Assembly: GCF_963675165.1 (NCBI RefSeq)
Contig: NC_087386.1
Span: 6,087,566-6,151,565, forward strand
DNA: 64,000 nucleotides
Reading direction: 5' to 3'
Origin: Halichondria panicea
Taxonomy: Eukaryota; Porifera; Demospongiae; Suberitida; Halichondriidae
A model generated the notes under the pieces. It was not told where the DNA came from, did not search any database, and worked only from the letters and a program-made list of their open reading frames with translations. Both the position numbers and the translations under genes were made by a program. How positions within the stretch are numbered: the stretch's first letter is position 1; the number at the start of each line of letters is the position of its first letter. Below are positions 56,618-64,000 of the stretch, piece after piece.

Positions 56618-56760
56618 TCTACAAACTTTAAAGTCAGCTTAGCTGTGTAGATATAATTTGATATCAGTCAAAGTATCAGGCACCTCGCTAATTAGATTCA
56701 TAAACATGTGGGCTGAACACAGGTCATGTGCAAATAAGTCCTTAGCAACAGAGAATCACT
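56618..56760 (-). promoter_or_regulatory. Receptor 5' flank lacking the ETS-like core, copy 18
   Basis: CTAATTAG is near 56688 and AGCAAC at 56744-56749; ACAGGTCATG stands where other copies have ACAGGAAGTCATG. Confidence 0.45.
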
Positions 56761-57140
56761 GTAAATTAAAGCACAGCAAAGCAAAACAAAAATACACAGC
56801 TAATAATCCACGGAGCATTTTATGCCTCTTACAGGCCCATTACAGCCCAAAATCCATGTGCATGGTGTATTCAATTGTTTGGTTAGATACTGCATAGCAG
56901 CCGGCTTTCTGTAATCGGTGGACTGGACTACTTAGAATGGACTACCGAAATGACCTTTTGACCTTTCTGTGTATGCGCAGTACGTGATTGTACTTTGCTA
57001 TTTATAAGCGTAGCCGCACGAGGGATACTGTATATAAAGCTGTCTGTCTGTCTTTTTATAGGATAGGAAACGCTAATGTAGTGTCGTCATGTTCCATCCT
57101 CGTTATGCCCCGCCCACTAGCATCATGCACAGACACAGTA

Positions 57141-57282
57141 CAGAGGAGGTACGACAGGCGCGGTGCAGCTCAGGCAATTAACAATAATTATCCGCCCACG
57201 CCCCGCCCACCACGTATGTTTTTGCTGAGAGTAATCAGAGGCTAATTGCTTGAGCTGCACCGCGCCTATCGGACCTCCTCTG
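57141..57282. mobile_element. 142-bp MITE with CAGAGGAGG ends and 9-bp duplication
   Basis: Inverted ends CAGAGGAGGTACGACAGGCG and the near-complement ending ACCTCCTCTG. The stem extends through GTGCAGCTCAGGCAATTA. GACACAGTA is duplicated at 57132-57140 and 57283-57291, within a flank word (CACAGACACAGTATAG) common to all units. Confidence 0.75.
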
Positions 57283-57485
57283 GACACAGTAAAATCGTAG
57301 TTTTTGCAAAAAAATGAATAGACAAACAGAAACTAAAAGTACCTGAGTATAACTTGTTTAAGGTTACGGTCAACCGTTTGCTCATTAATTATTCATGAGC
57401 TAGATCTAGTGATCTTTTCCAGCTAGAATGAGCTGGAAGTCCAGCTGAAACGCAGTAGTCATTTCATGGCTCGAATAGACATTTT

Positions 57486-58046
57486 TATTAGTGCAGATGG
57501 TATGACTATAATAATTAGAAAGAAGTACAGAGCGAAGTTTTTTACTCCGATATATAAACAATATGCCACCACACTAAACACCAACCCGGCAAGCAATGTT
57601 ATCATGACAAATATACATTCCAATAGCAAACGCGATCGATCACTCCAAGGACGCCTTCTTGAGAAACAACCGCCCAGTTTTGTTACCAGAGTAAAGTAGA
57701 TAGAGCAGACCAGTAGAGCTGTAATCCACATTTCACCACTACTTGCCACACTGACGTACACATCTCTAACTTGGTAACAAAAGTTGAACATTGACTCATC
57801 TGGTTTGAATGCAGGAATGCTCCAAAGCCATAATGCTCCAAGCTGTAGTGTAGTGATGACAGTCGTATGTAGACTATCTAGAAAGTTAGTCTTCCTTCGA
57901 CAGATAAACACAATATTCAACACCATCCCAACAAAGCTCAATGGAAACACCACTGAGAGAACTACTGCTTGAGCAATGAAGACACCTGGCAGGGTTGTGT
58001 TGATATTTGGATAGCTCGAATTAGAATCAAGATAGCTGCACTCCAT
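57486..58046 (-). pseudogene. 7TM receptor copy 19, 5' fragment (N-terminus to TM5)
   Basis: It starts with the ATG of MECSYLDSNSSYPNIN and keeps the NTT sequon and TM1 to TM5 (IIIVIPSALI), then loses homology at 57486 and stops after MSIRAMK. TM6, TM7 and the tail are absent. In the first loop a small rearrangement replaces LVRRIVYM by LDSLHT (net loss of two residues, frame kept), removing the basic motif. It has a 5' flank of the ACAGGTCATG type. Probably non-functional; a truncated 5-TM product cannot be excluded. Confidence 0.8.
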
Positions 58047-59835
58047 TCTCACAAATTTTGAAGTAAGCTTTGCTGTGTAGCTATAGGTTGATATCAGTCA
58101 AAGTGATCAGGCACCTCGCTAATAAACATGTGGGCTGAACACAGGTCATGTGCAAGTAATTTGTATAAGTCCTTAACAACAGAGTAAATTAAAGCACAGC
58201 AAAGCAAAACTAAAATACATGCACATGCAGCCAATAATCCACAGGGCGTTTCATGCCTGTTACGTGCCCGTTACAGACCAAAATCTACGTACACGGTGTA
58301 TTCAACTCTTTAGTTATATAGATACTGCATAGCAGCCGGCTGTCTGTAATCGGTGGACTGGACTACTTAGAATGGACTATTGGAATGACCCTTTGACCTT
58401 TCTGTGTATGCGCATGCAGTACGTTATTGTACTTTGCTATTTATTATGTCTCGAGGCGTAGCCGCATGAGGTATACGGTAAAGCTGACTGTATGTCTTTT
58501 TATAGGATAGGAAACGCACACTGAGTTTATGTAGTGTCGTCATTATTCCATTCTCGTTATGCCCCGCCCACTAGCATCATGCACAGACACAGTATAGCAG
58601 CTACATTAGTTGTCCTGGCAGAAATTCCACTGTAGTCTGTATACTAAAAGTAACTATAGGTGAGACTATAAAGAGTTGTTTCCAATTAATGTTACAAACT
58701 ATAGAGGATTTTATATATCTGCAAGAATATGAATAAAGTCATTAACAAGACTAATTTAATAACGTACAGCTGGTAATTTTCGTGGGGCAAAATATTCGTG
58801 GTTTTTGTGGTTCTAATAATCTCAATTATCTGGCCCTCCATTTTCTGCAACCTCGGCTTGGCAATTTTCACTTCAGAAAATGGGTGTGTCCCTTAAATGC
58901 GCATGCGCATTGCAGCTGTTACTATGGAAACAATCCTGATTATCTTCTGAGCATGTGCAGGCGGTTATCACTTAAATTGGTGGATCAAGGCGTGGTTTAT
59001 CCATTCAATTATCCGGCGGCCTGCCTCTGGAACCCAGGTGTCCGGATAATCAAGGTTCTACTGTACCAAACTGTTCCGAAAATGCCAACGACAGAATATA
59101 AGCACAGGCTGTGGTTACTACAGTTGTAGATCCTAGTCAGCATATTGTTTTTCCGCTTTCGGTCTACAATAATTATTAAATGACAGCTGGTGTACAGTGC
59201 GTCCAGTCTAGAGAGTAAAATACCACAATAGGGTGAGTAGTTGTACTTAAATGTATCTCAAGATTTGCACAATACCATTGTATATAGGTGAATGAATAAG
59301 CAGATACAACATTATTCAAAAATATTTCCCCAAAAGTTGTTGTAGTGGGAAATCATTTTAGGTGAAAATGAGAGTGATTTCATATCACAAGTTTGACATT
59401 TTATTTAACAATTCATGTGTAGACTTTAGCCGACAAATTTGCTTGAGTTCCATCGCTATAAGCAAAAAGTTATCCAAATAATAATTGATTAGTAATCAGT
59501 TTATGTACTTATGTTAGCTAAACTATTCAGGAATGTTGTGTCAAAGTTCCCTTACCTTAGCCGACAACAAGTCTTTTCCATCGCTATATATATAAGCGAT
59601 TGTTCACTATTGAAAAATCTTGTTTTATAAACCACCATATACCCACCACATTTGGTTGCCATGGATATATGTTTGGATATGTTTTAGATTGTTCTTTTAC
59701 CTACACAATGGTATCAGCAAAATTTCTTTAAAATGTTACATCACAAAATATTCACATTTATATATACCAGTGGAAACAAATTTACGTTTTTTTGCTCTCT
59801 AGACTGTATAATTATAGCATATTATATGTCACTGA
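58047..59835. repeat. Spacer between copies 19 and 20
   Basis: 5' flank, the dispersed repeat (near 58460), the truncated left end of the CCGTNTAGC MITE (58763), a pogo-like repeat (58810-59063) and type-B 3' flank. Collinear with 36600-38235. No gene. Confidence 0.6.
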
Positions 59836-60010
59836 TTAGTTTATCAATGGTGTCACTTCTGAAGGCTCAGCTGTGCTAGGGCTCAGGAAGTTGGGAGCAT
59901 GATCGGCTGTGTCCGTAGGTAGGCTGACTCTAGTGGAGGGTGGAGCAGTTCGTAGTCCTGGACCAGCCGTCTCGATATCTGCTCTGTTGGCAAACCTCAC
60001 ATGTCTCGTT
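59836..60010 (-). pseudogene. 7TM receptor copy 20, tail-only fragment
   Basis: Only the cytoplasmic tail is left, from [13 protein letters not shown] to SEVTPLIN. Homology stops at 60010 and unrelated sequence follows. No transmembrane part, no promoter. Confidence 0.85.
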
Positions 60011-60911
60011 ATGAAAACCAGTAAATCATGAATTATAGATACTGTGAACATATTTAAGACCCATAAATGGATGGTCAGGATACCTAAACCATTGAACAAT
60101 TATGTGATGAAGTCTAGGACCTTAGCTGTACAAGATTACTGTTTTATTACTCTAACCGATTACCCACTATAACAATTTGCTGTTGTTCTATTAATCATCA
60201 CAAACCCACCACCTTATGTTTCCATGGAAAAATTTTTGGGTATGTTGTAGCTTGGTCATTCACCTACACATTAGTGTCAACACCATTTCTTAGAAATGTT
60301 CCACTCGAAAGATATTTACATTTAAGTACAGCTACTCACAAATTTGTGGTATACTCGCATCACCATGGAGCAGTTGTAGTTATAAAATTCTATGGCTTAA
60401 AAATGAATTATTTTGACCACCAACCGCATTCAATCATCTGGCCCTCCATTATTTGGAACGTTGATTATCAGGCTTGGCAACTTTCTTTCATTTTAATAAT
60501 TCAGAAAATGGGCGTATCCTTTAAATGTGCATGCGCAATACAGCTGTTACTATGGAGACAAGCCTGCTTATCTTTTGAGCATGCGCGGGCAACCATGCTG
60601 TTCATCACTTAAGTGGGTGCGGTTTATCCATTCAATTATCCGGTTATCCAGCAATCTGAACCAAGGTTTCCGGATAATCGAGGTTCTACTGTACCAAACT
60701 GTTCCAAAAATTCCAACCACAGAATATTAGAGCAGGGCTGTGGTTGTCTATAAGGGAAGGCTATGGTTTACTACATGCAGTTGTAGATTTTCATTTGATC
60801 TCTATGGCTTTCATTCTACAATATTATTTCAGTAAAATGACAGCTGATTATACATAATGTACATTGTACATATTTTTAGCAAAATAAATGTGTCCTATTA
60901 TATGTCACTGA
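60011..60911. repeat. Spacer with pogo-like repeat
   Basis: Diverged type-B-like words (TTTCCATGGAAAAATTTTTG near 60220), then a repeat collinear with 9290-9790, including the pogo-like element (about 60427-60693) and CTATGGCTTTCATTCTACAA. No gene. Confidence 0.55.
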
Positions 60912-61934
60912 TTAGTTTATCAATGGTGTCACTTCTGAAGGCTCAGCTGTACTTGGGCTCAGGAAGTTGGGAGCATGATCGGCTGTGTCCGTAGGTAGAC
61001 TGACTCTAGTGGAGGGTGGAGCAGTTCGTAGTCCTGGACCAGCCGTCTCGATATCTGCTCTGTTGGCAAACCTCACATGTCTTGTTCTGCTACGAAAACT
61101 GTAGCACATGTAGCCAAAAACTAGCAATGGGAAACACGATAGAGGAGGAGATAGAACTATCTGTGTTATTACTAAGGCAGGCGTAAAAAAATGAAACAAC
61201 ACACTGCAAAGATCCAATCCAAACACAAACAGAGTAAAGAAAAATAGAGCAAAGAATATTCCTATTTCTTTCAGTACATCTCTTCTCCTTGCAATTTGCC
61301 TTCTCCATAGAGTACAAAACCATATAGTTAAAATAACATTTCCTATGAAGCTTATTAGTACTATTGCAGGTGGTATGACTATAATAATTATTTGCAGAGG
61401 AAAGTTGTCAAATTCGTTCAAATATAAATATGCCAGCACATTTAACACCGACCCGGCAAGCAATGTTATCATGACAAATGTAAATTCCAATAGCAAACGT
61501 GATCGATCACTCCAAGGACGCCTTCTTGAGAAACAACCACACAGTTTTGTTACTAGGGTAAAGTAGATAGAGCAGACCAGTATAGCCGTAATCCACACTA
61601 AACCGATATCTGCCGCACTGGTGTACACTTGTTCAACTTCGTCACAAAAGTTGAACATTGACTCATCTCGTTTGAATGCAGGAATGCTCCAAAGCCATAA
61701 TGCTCCAAGCTGTAGTGTAGTGATGACAGTCACGTAGACTATCCTTCTTACTAGAAAGTTAGTCTTCCTTCGACAGACAAACACAATGTTTAAGACCATC
61801 CCAACAAAGCTCAATGGAAACACCACTGAGAGAACTACTGCTTGAACAATGAAGACATCTGGCAGGGTTATGTTGATAGTTGGAAGAAATGGATACCACG
61901 GATTAGGATCAGGATTAAGATAGCTGCACTCCAT
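60912..61934 (-). CDS. 7TM receptor-like protein, array copy 21 (intact)
   Basis: A single exon of 340 codons from the ATG of MECSYLNPDPNPWYPFL. The sequon is NIT rather than NTT. Seven hydrophobic segments; the first loop reads [16 protein letters not shown]; tail ending SEVTPLIN. Variable parts are DEVEQVYTSAADIGLVW entering TM3, YLYLNEFDNFPLQIIII entering TM5 and LDLCSVLFHFFTPALVITQ before TM7. The N-terminus is close to copy 10, the TM3 entry to copy 8. A membrane receptor by architecture; ligand unknown. Confidence 0.86.
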   Translation of the reverse strand: MECSYLNPDPNPWYPFLPTINITLPDVFIVQAVVLSVVFPLSFVGMVLNIVFVCRRKTNFLVRRIVYVTVITTLQLGALWLWSIPAFKRDESMFNFCDEVEQVYTSAADIGLVWITAILVCSIYFTLVTKLCGCFSRRRPWSDRSRLLLEFTFVMITLLAGSVLNVLAYLYLNEFDNFPLQIIIIVIPPAIVLISFIGNVILTIWFCTLWRRQIARRRDVLKEIGIFFALFFFTLFVFGLDLCSVLFHFFTPALVITQIVLSPPLSCFPLLVFGYMCYSFRSRTRHVRFANRADIETAGPGLRTAPPSTRVSLPTDTADHAPNFLSPSTAEPSEVTPLIN

Positions 61935-62095
61935 TCTCACAAACTTTCAAGTCAGCTTAGCTGTGTAGATATAATTTTGATATCAGTCAAAGTTCAAGGA
62001 TCAGGCACCTCGCTAATTAGATTCATAAACATGTGGTGTGGGCTAAACACAGGTCATGTGTAAGTCATTTGTAAGTCCTTAGCAACAGAGAATCA
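61935..62095 (-). promoter_or_regulatory. Receptor 5' flank lacking the ETS-like core, copy 21
   Basis: CTAATTAG is near 62013 and AGCAAC at 62081-62086; the ETS-like position reads ACAGGTCATG. Nearly identical to the flank of copy 10. Confidence 0.45.
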
Positions 62096-62707
62096 ATGTA
62101 AATGTAAATTAAAGCACAGCAAAGCAAAACAAAAATACACAGCCGATAATCCACGAGGCGTTTCATGTCTGTTACGGGCCCGTTTTACAGTCTAAAATCC
62201 ACGTGGTATATTCAATTGTTTGGTTAGATACTGCATATATAATTATAGCAGCCGGCTGTCTGTAATTGGTGGACTGGACTGCTGAAATGACCTTTTGACC
62301 TTTCTGCGTATGCGCAGTACGTGATTTTACTTTGCTATTTATTACGCTTGAGTTCCATCGCTAAGCAAAAAGTTATCCAAAAAACCTGATAATTGATTAG
62401 TAATCGCTGTGTGTACTTATGTTAGCTAAACTATTCAGGAATGTTGTGCCAAAGTTCCCTTACCTTAGCCGACAACAAGTCTTTCCATCGCTATATATAT
62501 AAGCGATTGTCCACTATTGAAAAATCTTGTTTTATAAACCACCATATACCCACCACCTTTGGTTGCCATGGATATATGTTTGGATATGTTTTAGATTGTT
62601 ATCAGCAAAACTTCTTTAAATGTTACATCACAAAATATTCACATTTATATACCAGTGGAAGCAAATTTACGTTTTTTTTACTCTCTAGACTGTATAATTA
62701 TAGCATA
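62096..62707. repeat. Short spacer: 5' flank joined to type-B 3' flank
   Basis: Copy-10-like 5' flank runs to TTTGCTATTTATTACG (about 62346), then jumps directly to type-B 3' flank (CTTGAGTTCCATCGC). The middle of the normal spacer, including the dispersed repeat, is deleted. No gene. Confidence 0.6.
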
Positions 62708-62942
62708 TTATATGTCACTGATTAGTTTATCAATGGTGTCACTTCTGAACTCAGCTGTGCTTGGGCTCAGGAAGTTGGGAGCATGATCTGCTGTGTCTGT
62801 AGGTAGGCTGACTCTAGTGGAGGGTGGAGCAGTTCGTAGTCCTGGACCAGCCGTCTCGATATCTGCTCTGTTGGCAAACCTCACATGTCTTGTTCTCCTA
62901 CGAAAACTGTAGCACATGTATAGCCAAAAACTAGCCATGGAG
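62708..62942 (-). pseudogene. 7TM receptor copy 22, 3' fragment (end of TM7 and tail)
   Basis: From the MASFWLYMCYSF region to the tail, with [12 protein letters not shown] 2-base insertion (TGTATAGCC) lies at the TM7 end, and a deletion near 62749 shifts the last residues to FRSDTIDKLISDI. Upstream it joins 5' flank sequence (GTAATTCCACTGTAGTC). Confidence 0.8.
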
Positions 62943-63838
62943 TAATTCAGTAATTCCACTGTAGTCGACCTATATACTAAAAGTAACTAGGTGAGGAACT
63001 CACAGTGTTTTATAAAGAGTTGTTTCCAATGTTGATTTTTTATATCTGCAAGTATAATATAATCATGAATAATGTCACATTACAAGCCTAGTTAGTTCAA
63101 TAACTGTAAACTTTTTTGTTTTTTACAATCTACAGCTAATTTATATAAGCTTGTTATTATAGAATGAGAATATCTACGATAGTCTAAGACTTGTTAAAGG
63201 ATTATTTTGTTTTTTTGTCGTAGTTTTTGGAGAAAAATGAATAGACAAACAGAAACTAAAAGTACCTGAGTATAACTTGTTTAAGGAAATGATGTGAGTT
63301 TTACCCCACCCAGTTGCTATGATACAGACCCCAATCTGGTTAATATTAATTTTGAGTTGAATGATTATCTTATCTGATTGGGCGGGTACTTTAGCTAATT
63401 AAGGTCACTAATTGGAATTTTTCTTGTAGCCTAGTTTTTAGTTTCTGTAAGCTTAAAAAGTTATATTTCAGGGGTGTAAACATTTTATTTTCGCCAATTT
63501 TGCTCAGAAGCAGAGATACAGGCCTCGAGACCAGCTTTGCATTGGTGTATTCCCCGGCCACCTGGCCAGGCCACACCCAGCTAATGGGCCCCATTCATTT
63601 GGGAGGAGGGCGCCAACGTCATCCAGATACTCATGCAGTGGTTCAAGTGAGCCAGTTAATTGTAAAGGCACAGGATTCAGCAACTGTCTTAGCACGTGTA
63701 GAATTAAAAGTACAACATGGTAAAAATAAAAAGTATACAGCACAATATATTTAAAATGAACATATACATGCAGCTCTAGATGCATTGTACAGTTAAAATG
63801 TGCTAAATTAATGTGTCCAATCATAATTACGTCACTAA
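62943..63838. repeat. Spacer with empty site of the 317-bp element and type-A 3' flank
   Basis: Collinear with 41250-42489 and 45890-47126 but without the 317-bp element (empty site at 62991-63008). It ends with type-A 3' flank before copy 23. No gene. Confidence 0.65.
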
Positions 63839-64000
63839 TTAGTTTATCAATAGCGTCACTTCTGAAAGCTCAGCTGTACTTGGACTCAGGAAGTTGGGAG
63901 CATGATCGGCTGTGTCCGTAGGTAGGCTGACTCTAGTGGAGGGTGGAGCAGTTCGTAGTCCTGGACCAGCCGTCTCAATATCTGCTCTGTTGGCAAACCT
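63839..64000 (-). CDS. 7TM receptor-like protein, array copy 23 (3' end only, runs off the window)
   Basis: Only the tail is visible: [12 protein letters not shown] through [11 protein letters not shown] to LSEVTLLIN and a TAA stop. It keeps the normal frame and resembles the tails of copies 13-16. Whether it is a full gene or another truncated 3' fragment lies to the right of the window. Confidence 0.6.
   Translation of the reverse strand, partial: RFANRADIETAGPGLRTAPPSTRVSLPTDTADHAPNFLSPSTAELSEVTLLIN

Noticed and set aside
1-64000. tRNA, rRNA or CRISPR-type arrays
   Set aside because: None seen by eye. The regular repeats present are gene duplications, MITEs and a minisatellite, without spacer structure.

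Overview
This is eukaryotic, animal-type DNA: AT-rich and repeat-laden, with a few short GT-AG introns and no operon structure. The only gene I can name is the C-terminal end of INTS11, the Integrator endonuclease, encoded on the + strand in exons between 74 and 6811. The compact introns, the intron-less multicopy receptors and the many small MITE-like elements would fit a sponge or another early-branching marine invertebrate. That placement is inference and rests on no diagnostic marker.

From 2 kb to the right edge, the window is an array of one 7-transmembrane (7TM) receptor-like family, with all readable genes on the minus strand. I count nine intact, intron-less genes of 329-345 residues (2074-3096, 4100-5116, 29092-30081, 33152-34177, 35529-36566, 44248-45279, 48484-49515, 55604-56617, 60912-61934). 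Around them lie disrupted or partial copies broken by nonsense changes, 1-4 base indels, internal deletions, an inversion, transposon insertions or truncation. One further copy runs off the right edge. I do not recognise the family by name. It has a short N-terminus with an N-x-T sequon, seven hydrophobic segments, very basic intracellular loops and a nearly invariant Ser/Thr/Pro-rich tail. Intracellular parts are nearly identical between copies, whereas the extracellular-side segments differ and recur in different combinations.

Layout. 1-6.8 kb: INTS11 C-terminal exons, with two antisense intact receptors inside its 5.9-kb intron. 7.1-7.6 kb: remains of a Gln-rich gene on the minus strand. 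7.7-8.7 kb: a second, decayed INTS11 copy. 8.7-11.6 kb: MITEs and a fold-back element. 11.6-28 kb: mostly broken receptors (one split by a 1.2-kb transposon, one with an in-frame stop, one with an inverted core beside a hairpin element, two deletion or insertion wrecks) and a 105-bp minisatellite. 29-36.6 kb: three intact receptors. 38-49.5 kb: a recent tandem triplication of a ~4.2-4.6-kb unit, each unit holding one full-length receptor and one truncated 3' fragment. 49.5-64 kb: further intact and broken copies in related flanks.

The receptors share a 5' flank with recurring short motifs (TAATTAG, ACAGGAAGT, TTAGCAAC) and one of two 3' flank types, so the duplicated unit is gene plus promoter plus spacer. 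The likely biology is a rapidly evolving, lineage-specific receptor repertoire, perhaps chemosensory or recognition-related, shaped by tandem duplication, gene conversion and transposon activity.
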